Below are positions 20,637 through 30,978 of a DNA stretch of 31,441 nucleotides, in pieces (positions within the stretch are counted from its first letter, which is position 1; the number at the start of each line of letters is the position of its first letter). Below the pieces are notes generated by a model that worked only from the letters and a program-made list of their open reading frames with translations, was not told the origin of the DNA and did no database searches. The position numbers were made by a program, and so were the translations under genes. Origin of the DNA: Glutinoglossum americanum (taxonomy: Eukaryota; Ascomycota; Geoglossomycetes; Geoglossales; Geoglossaceae); assembly GCA_020080175.1 (NCBI GenBank), contig JAGHQL010000238.1:1-31441 (forward strand). The letters run 5' to 3'.

Positions 20637-22247
20637 CCACGGCGAACCCGGGATCGCTTGCCGAGCTTTGGGCCGATGCGCTTCCAGCTTTCGATGCAGC
20701 CACGGCTGGACATTCCATTTCCGTTTTCGGAATTACTTATGTCGGGGAAAAACCGCTGCCGCGACGCGAATAAATTTGTCTTTACGCGGTCTATACGGGG
20801 GTAAACCGCCATCAATTTTTCTTTGGAAATCGCAAATCGGGTCCCGGCCTCCCTCCGTGCCGCGCGGAACTAGTTATATGGTCGGTGGCTAAATGGGAGT
20901 TTTTTTTTGGCAAAAATCATTGCTTTGCTTATACGGTGAGGCGCGGGGAGTTTGCACGCATCTTGGGTGACCGTAAAACTAGGACTAAAGGCTCTCTAAA
21001 GTATTCTGAAATTGAATTATATCAGAAAAAATAACCTGTGGTCTGCAGTAGACAAGGTCTAGCTTTGGCAATGGTCCGGTGCACCTTCAGTTCTAGGTTA
21101 TTGTCGTGAAAATGTGGGTGTCTAGCCAAACGACGACCTGCCTCTGTTTCGAGCGGAAAGCTGTCAGCGAGGTGCATGCAAACTCTCCGCGCGCCATTGC
21201 ACCTATTAACGGTAATCAAACCGGTTCTACATATCTCTAGGGACTGTGGCCGTGGGATTGTGGATCAGGTGGCTTAGTCAGCCCTGCCTAAGTCAGTTAT
21301 CAAGGCAAGGCATCGGGAAGGTGCAGCAACCCCACGGGAGATTGGGATTCGTGAGTGCTCACCTATACGTGGGCCGTGACCAGAAATCCCCAGGCTGGTG
21401 GTGGCGGGGTTGGGTAATAAGTCGTAATATTACGCCGGTTCACCGGCCTCGCGCGTGAGAGGTTTAACGAAAAAGTGCCACGAAATTTCAGTTCCCTTTC
21501 AGGTCTAGCAGCCTGCAGCCCTACGAGACATCCATCGAGATGCTCGATCGCGCCGTTCACAACCCTCTGCGCTCGCGAGCGACATGCCCGCTGGAGACCA
21601 TCCCAGCACGCACGCGCGGGTTCATACCGACTGTTCCAACGAGCTCCGGTATGGATGCAGCAGGGCGTGTCTGCCGGGCCATGCGCTAAACGGCGCTGGT
21701 AAAGTTTTGCCCCGGGGGGGTGTGGCGACGACACGCGCGCGAGGGGCGTGCGTTAAACCAGCGACGCGGACAGGCGGGGATGCGCACCCCCCTCAACCAC
21801 GCGAGGCCGCCCGTTTCAGTCTAGGAGTGGCACAGAACCCCTGCGCACCAACAGCGCCGATGCGTCACGGGGAGGTGTGGGTCGTCCGGCCCTCAAGCGC
21901 GTGGGGTTGGAGATGGACGTAGCACGGTCCGCTAGCTCCCGGAACCTTGTCGGGTGTGGCTGCAACCTTATTCTGACATCCGAGGACGCGGGAGACGGAG
22001 GGTTGAGGGTGTTGGCGCGCTGGCTGGTCGGTCAGCCGGGATGGATAGGGACTCTAGAGTGCATTTGGGAGTGTTGCTTCTCCGATCTTCCTTTGTGCGA
22101 CGCGCGGGACGCATCGACACGGATGGGGCGTGGGGGAGAGGTCTGGATATAGCGCTGCGTATAAATAAATAAATACCTCCTAGATTTCTCTCAAAGACCG
22201 CTACAATTTTAGCTTTGATTACTTTAAAACCCCTGTAACTCTCCGTC
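20637..22247. other. Gene-free interval of 1.6 kb
   Basis: No supported gene. Many GC-rich overlapping frames exist between 21360 and 22150 on both strands, none with domain character. The segment 20775-20810 (TTTACGCGGTC, then GGGGGTAAACCGCC) recalls fungal DNA-transposon ends, but no partner repeat was found. The last 100 bp carry AT-rich TATAAATAAATAAATA just upstream of the small secreted protein gene. Confidence 0.5.
22161..22176 (+). promoter_or_regulatory. TATA-like element before the small secreted protein gene
   Basis: TATAAATAAATAAATA lies about 75-90 bp before ATG 22248, a reasonable distance for a fungal TATA element. Confidence 0.4.
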
Positions 22248-22409
22248 ATGAAGGCGATTGCTCTCCTTCTGCTCCTCCCGCCTCTCGCTACCTACGCGAC
22301 TGCCTGCGAGGTGTTTGAGGATCCGCGCTACGACCTAGTGTTTTATACGCCGCGTGCCGAAGTGAGATGCAGAGAGCATGCCGAGTCAAGCGCTGGGTTT
22401 GCTTTATAA
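22248..22409 (+). CDS. Small secreted protein candidate, 53 aa
   Basis: ATG 22248 opens a 53-residue frame ending at TAA 22409. It starts MKAIALLLLLPPLATYA, a textbook signal peptide with likely cleavage around TYA-TAC. The mature part is about 35 residues, with Cys just after the cleavage site (ATACEVF) and a second Cys (VRCREH). Context is promoter-like: a TATA-like element and a pyrimidine-rich leader (CCCCTGTAACTCTCCGTC). A different frame just downstream (from 22367) contains two further Cys (CRVKRWVC), so the annotated end may be wrong because of an intron or frame change. Small Cys-containing secreted proteins in fungi include effectors and antimicrobial peptides; which applies here cannot be said. 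Confidence 0.4.
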   Translation: MKAIALLLLLPPLATYATACEVFEDPRYDLVFYTPRAEVRCREHAESSAGFAL

Positions 22410-22711
22410 AAGCTGGAAATCAAGGTTACCCCATACAAGGCACTTCCAACAGGTCGTTCGTCGTTTTCTTTTTGAGCTCATCCAGCGGTACTCACAGAAT
22501 CACATCCTGGGCCGCAGCTTTCCTCGCTCGAGTCTCGACTGTCACTAAAGGACCTCACTGAAGAACCTAGGCGGTTCCGATACTCGGTCATAGCGTCTTT
22601 GCAATGCGGGTCGAATAGGTGATTAAACGCTACGTCGCTTTTGAGCCTGCCCCTCGGGCGAATAGCAAAGCCTAGCCCTATACAGAGTTCGCTCGCCCTC
22701 ATGGGAGGGTT
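22410..22711. other. Short intergenic interval
   Basis: Contains the two-Cys open frame mentioned for the small secreted protein candidate and otherwise no recognisable feature. Confidence 0.4.
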
Positions 22712-23227
22712 TTAATTGAGAGAGTCCCGAACGCTTCCGGGCAATTGTAAATAAAATTTCCTCACTATATACAATTGGCTGAAATTATGCCACCAGCAAA
22801 CCAACTTCCCGTTCGTTCGCCAGTTAGTCTTCATCCCCAACACAATACAAGTCGAGTTTCCGCCATACCTCTTCCACAATAAATCCCTTTCTGGATGCTT
22901 GCGAAAACTCTCCAACTTATCCGGGGCACAGCCGCTCAGCTCATTCGCGGTCACGAGGATACTTGGGGCTGAAGATGGCTGGCATTTTAGAAGCTCAATA
23001 TATGTAGTTACGACATTGAAGGAACAGAATAAAGGGACAAGCAGCCTTTCGTAATTTCGCGAAAGGACTTTCCCGCATGCGACATAAGAGATGTATCTCG
23101 TCGTTAGCGTCTTTGTTAATAAACCAGCCGACCGCCGGTACCCGCACCGTCTGATTCCAGTTCCTCTGTCGTATCCAAGTGTCGGTCTCGTTGTCGTCAG
23201 TAATTCGTACTCGTCGTCATCAGGCAT
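22712..23227 (-). CDS. Doubtful hypothetical protein, 171 aa
   Basis: The first ATG is at 23227 and the frame closes at 22712. The start (MPDDDEYELLTTTRP) looks protein-like. The middle contains hydrophobic and Cys-bearing stretches (LLVPLFCSFNVVTTYIELL) and the C-terminal third is Lys/Trp-rich. No domain is recognised. It lies 189 bp beyond the stop of the STAND_N/TPR gene on the same strand. A parallel frame between 23180 and 23070 also reads well (VPAVGWFINKDAND), so an intron or a decayed gene is possible. Confidence 0.25.
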   Translation of the reverse strand: MPDDDEYELLTTTRPTLGYDRGTGIRRCGYRRSAGLLTKTLTTRYISYVACGKVLSRNYERLLVPLFCSFNVVTTYIELLKCQPSSAPSILVTANELSGCAPDKLESFRKHPERDLLWKRYGGNSTCIVLGMKTNWRTNGKLVCWWHNFSQLYIVRKFYLQLPGSVRDSLN

Positions 23228-23331
23228 ACCTTCATATCGATACGTCAAAAAAAAAAATAAAAATAAGTCCAGAGTGAAAAGAAGATCCCAACCACATCCC
23301 CCCCCCCTCCCCTCCGCCCGTAATTAGAGAA

Positions 23332-23348
23332 ATATATATATATATATA
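23332..23348. repeat. AT dinucleotide microsatellite
   Basis: Seventeen bases of alternating A and T, next to a C-run (23298-23307) and a run of A (23247-23256), downstream of the STAND_N/TPR gene. Confidence 0.9.
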
Positions 23349-23415
23349 CCCAAACACACCCGGGACATTCGAACCGCCCTCCCCGACGGGAGCAAAGCCA
23401 CCCCACCCCCACCCC

Positions 23416-26190
23416 CTACCACCACGGCCTAAACAGCCACCGAAGCCCCACCCGCACATGATCCCGCTCCCTCAGCCCCCGCAACCGCCTCCGCGCCGCC
23501 ACGACCTCCGGATCCGCCCGCGACCGCCCCCGCCCCCGCCTCACCTCCACCACCCACTCGCACACCTCGACCGCCTCCCTGTAGCGCCGGCGCGCCTCCA
23601 GCGCGCAGATGAGCCCATCCGCGCACGCCAGCGCCTCGTCCGCGCCCGGCCCCCGCGACCACCCCTCCCACGCCTGGCGGTAGCGCCGCGAGGCCTCCGC
23701 GTGGCGCTGCTGCTTGAGCCGCACGCGCCCGAGGCTCTGGCACGCGGAGAGCGTCGGCGCCGCGGCGGGGGGGAGGTGGCGTTTGCGCGTCTTGTACGCC
23801 GCGAGGTAGCAGGTGTGCGCGTCCCCGAGGTGGTTTTGGTTTTCGAGCGCGCGGCCGAGCTTGTAGGCGGTTGTGGCTAGCCAGAGTCTGTGCGTGGCGC
23901 TGCGGCGGTGGAGTCTTTGGCCGGCTTCCCACACTTTTCGGTATTCGGCTGTGGCCTCCTGGTGTCGCTCCTGCCCTGCTAGCGCGTCCCCTAGTTTGCT
24001 TGTGGCGTCTATCGTGGACCGGTGGTCGGGTCCGAGTCTCCTCAGCCTCAAATCGGACACGTCTCGAAGGATGGGTTCGGCTTCCTGGTACCTCCCCAGT
24101 TTGATAAGTATACAGCCTAAGCTGTAGGCGGTCCGAATGGCGCCTGGGCCGTCCCTCTCTTGTCCCATGTCCAGGAGCCACTGGTTTAGCACAGCAGCCT
24201 CTTCGTACTTCTCCTGGTGTTCCAACGCTAAACTGAAGCGATACCCGCTATCCAGTGTCTCGCGAGCACGTTCCCCAAGCTCCGACTTTCTCTCTTCGAA
24301 CACCCACCCGCGAGTCTGCTCTGCAGCTGTGTAGTTATGTCGTTTTTCCTGGATTACGCCCAAGTCGTGATACATCTCGAGGACATACCCTCTGGAAACG
24401 TGATCCGCTGTGGCAATCTGGCCCAGTAACCTCTCCTGAAAATATTCAGCCCGCCGGTGCTTTCCCCGCTCTTTCAAGATCAAGACATGGGTTTGAGTTG
24501 TACGGAGGGTTTCGATGTCCACCTCTCCAAGCACCCGGCGTCGAGTATTGAGAAGAGTTGAGCAGATTTTCTCGGCTTCAGAGTATCTCCCCTGGGCCAT
24601 CAAGATGGAGCATTTCTCGTCGCCACTACTAAGGGTACTGGGGTCTTCATCTCCAAGCAGATTCCTCCTCGATTTGTACACCGAGTCGATGATGCGATCC
24701 GCATCTCGGTAGTTTTCCCGAGCCCTATGCACAACCGCCAAGGTGTGGCCACTCGTCAAAGTGTCGAGATCTTCCTTCCCAAGTACCCTCCGACGAGAAT
24801 CCCACACGCGCTTGAGGATACCCTCTGCATCCCTGAACTTAGCCTGTGCAGAAAGCACTTCTCCCAGGCAGTGTCCGCTGATCAAAGTCTCCGGATCTTC
24901 CCTCTCCAACTTCCGTACCCTCGCTCCATAAACCCACCAAGCATGGGGCTCAGCTTGGGCATATCGGCCCTGCTTAGCAAGCATATAAACTATATTCTCA
25001 GCGCTCGCCATGGTGTCGGGGTGCTCTGGCCCTAGGACGTCAAGTCTAGCCCTCAAAACCATTTGGTGGACCTCTTCTGCCTCTGCGTACTTGCTTTGTG
25101 CTCCCAATGCCCGGCCCAGACAATGACCCGCCATCAACGTCTCGGCGGAGTCACTACCGAGTTTGCGTTTTCTCGCTTCAAGCACCCTCCTAAATATATC
25201 TTCGGCCTCTCGGTACTCCCCGCGCTCCGCGCTGGCAATCCCCAAATTGTATTGACGCGCAGCCTCCCTCTCATCCCAGGCGTGGTTGGCTGACGGGTCC
25301 GGATTTCTTTGGCCCGGCTCTTGGCGGGTCCACTTTCGTAGCAGTAGGTCTGTCACTTCGCTCGTATTACAGGAACCCGGTACCATGCGAACTCGCATCG
25401 CGTCCCCCCATACCCTTTGGTTGCCAGATGTACTCTGCGCCGCCAGACCACTGGGCACCGCAGTCCTCCCCAAAGAGCCGGAGCTTCGGCCGAAATATAC
25501 CATGTCCGCCAGCTGCTGTGATGTATGAATGACGCCCTCGGAGGGTGGGGGCCCACACCCGCTGCTCCTGCGACGTTGCCCTTGCGCCCGCTCTATGGCA
25601 TCCGTTCTCTCGGCTTGAAGAAGGTTTTCCACGGTCGAGTGGCAGGCTCTAACTAAGGCTTTCAGCCTGTGGCGTTCAGACCTTGGGTTGGTACTGCTCT
25701 CCCTAAATGCAATGTGCGTCGTCAGGTTCAGTTTTAGAGTCGATCAAGGCGTTACCTTTTAGCTGGAGCCTCTAAGGCTGACTAGGATATTCCGGTACCT
25801 GAGGGCAACTCACCTAACGGTCTGGTAGGTCAACATCTTTAACATCACCGCCAATGTTGCCCTGTACGACTCAATCTTCCTAAGCGGTAACTGAATACCA
25901 CGCCACCTAAACCCCCCCAAAACAAGCCGTCCTAGCACCCTATCGATCGCTGCATCCAACTCCACAAGACTATCACTAAGGCATTCCACCACCCATTCGA
26001 AATCTTCCTCTAAGATTTGGGAGTAGCCCCTTGGGCCTTGATTAAACCCCTCTTGGAGACTTCCGAGGAGTTGGCGGAGTGTCTCAACCCCGTCGGTTAT
26101 GCGGGAGCTCTCGGGCGGTGCCTCTTGGCATTCTCTGACCTTGTTGAATATCCGTATCGATATGTCTACAGGTACAGTGACTTGAACCAT
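23416..26190 (-). CDS. NLR-like protein without NTPase: fungal STAND N-terminal domain fused to about 14 TPRs, two exons
   Basis: Exon 1 is 26190-25814 and exon 2 is 25702-23416, with a 111-nt intron (GTGAGT donor, CATTTAG acceptor), giving 887 aa. Start chosen at MVQVTVPVDISIRI; sequence before it lacks domain character. Residues 1 to about 150 (FNKVRECQEAPPES, LRQLLGSLQ, LEEDFEWVVECL, YRATLAVMLKML) match the helical N-terminal domain that begins many fungal NACHT/STAND proteins. A low-complexity linker follows (about 150-265) with no P-loop, Walker B or other NTPase motif. About 14 TPRs of 42 residues then run to the end, with EAE..., RR..LG and TL...GHxLG signatures; they are well diverged. 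The last three are extremely Arg/Ala-rich because the DNA there is very GC-rich. It sits 576 bp from the stop of the NACHT/ankyrin/ZZ gene on the same strand. It may be a regulator, decoy or adaptor; this is inference. Confidence 0.8.
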
Positions 26191-26766
26191 GACGCTCGAT
26201 AACTGCCGCCACTGGAAAGGTGTTGAAAGTGCAGCGATGGTGAAGATGGAGCGTAGCCTGGTTGAGGAGTAGTAGGATGTATCCCGCAGCCATTTGCCAA
26301 CGCACGAACCCGGAGCCTTGCAGCAGCACTGCACACTGCACAATGATTTGTTCTCATTGGTAAATACTCTGTGAGCTTATGTACGCTCAAGCAGATACGA
26401 AGTAACCCATAGCCAGTCGTCTCGGATTATGCTTGCATACGTGTTTCAGGCTGCCTTCATGTGTTCCTTTGACAAGGCTGACCACTGATGTTACGCGCAT
26501 GATGCATTTGGATTAGTTAGCCGCAGATACCCCGCTCATCGCAGTACCACACGATGGCGTTGCAGCGATCCGCCGTGTGCGTCTTACTGGCTGCTATATA
26601 TATAAAATAACACCGGGCCTCTATTGCGCATCGGATGATTTAAGTTTCAAAATCCACCGTTCTCGAAGGGTCGGGCGGGAGTCGTTCTGCCCAACTCGCC
26701 AATGAGTTGTGTTGGGACGCCGCTTTTTCGATGACTTCAGTCTTATTTACCGAAAGCCTTATCGAC
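26191..26766 (-). promoter_or_regulatory. Upstream region of the STAND_N/TPR gene
   Basis: This 576-bp gap follows the stop of the NACHT/ankyrin/ZZ gene. TATATATATAAA (26595-26606) is the only TATA-like element, about 400 bp before the start codon, so it may be incidental. An open frame runs into the gap from the coding exon (to 26343) but lacks protein character. Confidence 0.4.
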
Positions 26767-29700
26767 TTATCGAATCGGCAACTCTGAAACTTGCGGCATA
26801 CTCGAGTTCGCAATGACTTCGGTGGTCATGTCGATGCACACGCCATTTTCGATACGTCGCCTGATCAGGCGGTGGCCATCGCCACGACACAGAGTTCCTT
26901 TATCGATACACTCTTGGCAGAGGTCGAAGTCGTCGTCATCACAGATGTTGCAATGGTAGTGAGGATCCGGGCTTGGGATTCTCCCATCGCAGTTATCGCA
27001 ATATATGTAACTGCTGGAATTGGCTAGTTTCGACGTTACGCTCATATCTTCATCGGAGATGGCTATGTTGTGTTCCTGACAGTGCTCAAGAAGTATCTGC
27101 TCTACTGCCTTTCGCCCGCGCTCGGCTGCCCTGTGCAACGCCGTCCCTCCATGAGTGGTCTTCAACGTAACGTCGGCGCCATTCTCAAGCAGCAGCCGTA
27201 CTACTGTTTCGTGCCCACGACCAGCTGCCGCGTGCAGCGCTGTGCCTCCATCAGCATCCTGCACACCGGCGTCTGCCCCTTTGTCGAATAGCAGGCTCAC
27301 TACTGCCTCGTGCCCGCACCCGGACGCCCAATGAAGAGCCGTACCTCCATCAGCATCCTTCGCCCCGACTTTCGCCCCCTTCTCTAGCAGCTGTCGCACT
27401 ACAGCTTCGTGGCCGCGCCCAGCCGCTGTGTGTAATGCTGTCCATCCACCAGTATCCCTCGTCCCGACGTCTGCTCCCTCCTCTAGAAGCAATCGCGCCA
27501 CTTCTGGGTGTCCGCGTCGGGCCGCCACATGCAGAGCCACACATCCACGAGCGTCCTCTGCCGCAACGTCCGCCCCCCTCTCAAGCAGCAATCTAACTAC
27601 CTCTTTGTGTCCGCTCCCAGCTGCGCCATGCAGTGCTGTCCTTCCACGATCATCCTTAGCCATAACATCCGCCCCCTTCTCGAGCAGCGATCGCACTACC
27701 GCCTTATGCCCGTGTTCTGCTGCTCTGTGTAGCGCTGTTTCTCCGCGTGCAGTCCTTGCCACGATGCCTGCCCCCTTCTCGAGTAGTAGCTGCACCGCTA
27801 CCTCGTGCCCACTTGACGCTGCAAGATGCAAGCCCGTGTTTTCCTTATCATTTCGTTGATTCCAATCAATATTCTCAGAACTGCTCAAGTCATTTATGAC
27901 TGAGACTAGTCCAAAAGAACATGCTAGAAACAGAAGCGATGGTGGTGAGCTAGATACAGCTCTTAACATGTCTTTTAAAGGGTCGTCCCACATTAGGAGT
28001 CCGGATGATTCACTTGCGGCTGATACCCATTTGGTGAATAAAGAGCTTGGGTTGCAATCCCCCTGAAAAAGAAAACACCTTAACTTCTGCGTAAGGTTTT
28101 CATCCAATTGATCGTTCTCAGCATTCTGGCAATGCACCGGCCAATATAAGTTTGCATACGGTACCAATATCCTGTTTTGCTCGATGGTGGGCTCCACTGA
28201 CGGTGCCATTTCCAGCTGGAATGTGTGAACATCGAGGCATCTTTCTAAGGCGAGCGTGTGTGCCTCAAGGAGGCTGTAATCTCCCCGACCTTCGAGGTAC
28301 TCCCGCACGGATAGATGTGCGAATCGAAAAATATCTAGTTCCGAATCAAGGACCACCATGTTGCAACATGTATCCAACAAGTCGTCGTTACTCGAGCGTA
28401 GGCAGTTTCCCTCGGAGTCCACAGAGACAGCAGCAATGAGTTCCCGACATTTCAATGGACGCTGTGCGCAAATTAACCATTTCATCGCCTTTTCCGCCAC
28501 CATCCGACTTGCTCTTCCCGAATTTGAGATTGTCTGGTAGATGACATCATAGGACTCCACTAGCGTCTCTGGCAGCCGCCTTAACTCTTCCCTGATATCC
28601 TCCTCGTATCTTATCCGTCGCGAGTCGCAGAGGTTTTGGATCTGGAGACTAACCCACCGAAACCTAGAGGACATCAGCAACCGGCGGAAGGCGATCATCA
28701 GAGCGCTTTACGACGTACATTCCTTGTGCCCCATTGACCAGTGTCCCAATTATCTGGTGTTCTAACTGTTTTGACACGTTTCCTTTTATTAATCTCTTCT
28801 CGTTGATGGCTTGGGCCACTTCAGTACGGATAAAATGTTCAATGTCCACTCTATTATCACTCGCGTCAATAAACACGTTCGGCCATTTAGCCAACCGACA
28901 GACAATGTCGCCGTCATCCCTACTGGATACGAACACCTTGGTGAGGTTAGCTGACTCCTGGATAATCAGATCTAAAGCCTTGAGTAAATTGGGCCGCTGA
29001 GCTGGGTCACACTCATCAAGCGCATCTATGACGATTATTGCAGGATTATCCTCTAAGAGAGCAAGGATAAGATCCACTGTCTCTGAGAGAATCAACTTCT
29101 GTGGTGCTCGTCCCTTTGCCTCCTTTTTCTTTTCCTTATACACTTCGACAACGGGTTCTCTAATTGGCAGATCCGCTTTCGAGGAAGATAGCTGTTCAAG
29201 TATACATCTCAGAATCTCGTCTGGGTTGGCTCGCTCTGGTTCCGCGGCATTCCGTGCGCAGTAGAAGTAAGAAATGGGTGCAGGCCGCTTATTTACAGAG
29301 CTTTCAGAATAGAGGTGTTCAACCACCGAAGACCTAAAGAGAGTGAATATTGCAATTGAGGGTAGACCTAGAAAAAGCTTACACAAGTATACTCTTGCCC
29401 GAACCGGCTTTGAAAGACGTTAGGTATGCTTGTCTTTTGAGTTACGAGATAGAGCTTACGGATTCCATGCAACCACATTATGGATGAGGCGCTAGATTTC
29501 CTCCACTCAATGAATTTTTCATTCTCAAAAAGCCAACGGCCGGATCCAGGTAAACAATCTTTCACCTTAGCTTTGTGGTGGTTCATATATGGTACGTTGG
29601 ACATCCATTGGAAGACTCTCTCACGTTCCAGCTCTGGGTCATGTCATTATAGCTTTTATGTTAGATAGCGGATCGTCAACTCACCCTGGAGGGAATCGCA

Positions 29701-30978
29701 AAGACCTGATAGTTGGGTGGCCATTCGAATAACTGGCCTTTCTAGTTCCTCCAGAATTAACTTCAGCTTTCTGCAAGTCTCTGCTCAAACGTTAGTTGAA
29801 TGAACAACAACTTAGACAATGGTGTTTTGCTTGCCATCTCCCATTGCACTGACACCAAGCTGAATGTTTTCAACCGCATGTCTCATTCGTTGACCATCTG
29901 CTCTTGTTGGTTTGCTAGTAGCTATAGTGCTGGTATTCGGTAGAACCAACCTTCTGCTTCCACAAGACGCACACAAAAATCAACACTGGTCCGTGCGTCC
30001 AATATCTTGTCGAGGTGCTTTTCTACCCCAGTCTCTGCGGTCTGTACTATGCTTAGTGCCATGCGCTCTTAGAGCAGGTTAGCAGGCAAGACTTAGCAGG
30101 GATAGGGATGAGAGAACAATACTAGCAGTATTCCGGCCATAGAAGCGTCTTGCCTTCAGAAGGTACTCCAGCACTGCAGCATATAGTGCAATGAGCGCTT
30201 GTTCGAGTTGATGTTTGGCCACTGAGGGTCGTCGTAGATAGAGGTGCTCTATTATCACATATTGCGTAATCAAGTTGGAAACAAACTCCACTCCTTCGGC
30301 CATTGCACCAAAAGTCTGGCTATCATTGACCGACACCTGAAGTAAAAGCCGAACACCGGCCCATGGCAATGACGCGTGAATTGGGTCGTACTGCACTACC
30401 GCATTCCCGACCGCCTTGAATTTCTCCACCCAAGTAGCTATCTTCTCAAATACGTCACGAAGTATGATGATGTCTCCATTATGCTTTGTGTATTTCCAAC
30501 GCCTCTGCATACAACGTTGCTTCTTCGCCTCCACGACAGTGAGCACGTCATTCAGTACAGCTAATCGATCTGCACTGCCAAAGTCAAATTCTGGGTCTCT
30601 GTCGCTCAGGGTATGCACCGCTTTTTCCCATAGATCTTTCTTTCTAGTATAGCGTGGAGATAGGTTAGCCACACACATGGTGAGGAGGGAGCGCATGGAG
30701 AAATGGTCTTACTGAACGGCCTCCACTTGACTCACAGGACCTTGCGCGATAATCAACTCGGTATTAGATGTCTCTGCAACTGCTAGGGCTGCTGATGGAG
30801 CCAGATCAGCGGGTAGAGATGCCTCGAGCCGCCCTGGGTTGCTTGGCTTCGTATCAGAACTCTCCGGATAACCTTCGAGACCAGGTCTGGGCACACCAGC
30901 GAGCCTCAGCTCTGCCGTCGAGAGTGGAGCATTTGGAGCCTTGGCGAGCCTCAACTTGGCTCTTATCCTACCATTCAT
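26767..30978 (-). CDS. NLR receptor: NACHT_N / NACHT / ankyrin / C-terminal ZZ zinc finger, about nine exons
   Basis: Clear exons: 30978-30713, 30643-30123, 29633-29460, 29407-29383, 29333-28719 and 28663-26767, plus exon material between 30067 and 29685 with two introns I cannot place exactly (about 29975-29910 and 29850-29770). Start chosen at MNGRIRAKLRLAKAP; a disordered leader follows. KKDLWEKAVHTLS to KARRFYGRNTA fits the fungal NACHT N-terminal domain (PF17100 type). NACHT: WLHGIPGSGKS, with the P-loop on a 25-nt exon, Walker B IIVIDALDE, and VFVSSRDDGD. NGAQGMFRWVSLQIQ confirms the last splice. Eight ankyrin units occupy about 27840-27070, mostly TALH.AA..GH. The end carries a ZZ finger (YCDNC, YHCNIC, DLCQEC, GDGHRLIRR; about 27006-26870) with paired Cys and His ligands. 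ZZ fingers bind proteins, including N-terminal degron or histone-tail peptides. About 1,250 aa; no sign of decay. Confidence 0.85.
27070..27840 (-). repeat. Eight ankyrin repeats, 33-codon period
   Basis: Six consecutive units of exactly 99 bp start at minus-strand position 27741, flanked by a slightly longer first unit and a shorter terminal one. The TALH.AA..GH.AVV..LLEKGADV framework is kept while residue 1, the pair after AA, and the loop before the next unit vary. Identity between units is clearly lower than in the SesB receptor array, suggesting an older or less often homogenised array. Confidence 0.85.

Noticed and set aside
23298-23348. CRISPR-like or structured repeat signal near the C-run and TA run
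   Set aside because: These are a simple homopolymer and a dinucleotide microsatellite; there is no repeat-spacer pattern, and the genome is eukaryotic.
23429-24181. 250-residue minus-strand frame inside the STAND_N/TPR gene
   Set aside because: A shifted frame in very GC-rich coding DNA where stops are rare. The TPR frame keeps the 42-residue period throughout, so it is the real one.
26190-26343. N-terminal extension of 51 residues on the STAND_N/TPR protein
   Set aside because: The extra residues are Cys-rich without domain character, and the family-like helix starts at the internal Met at 26190.
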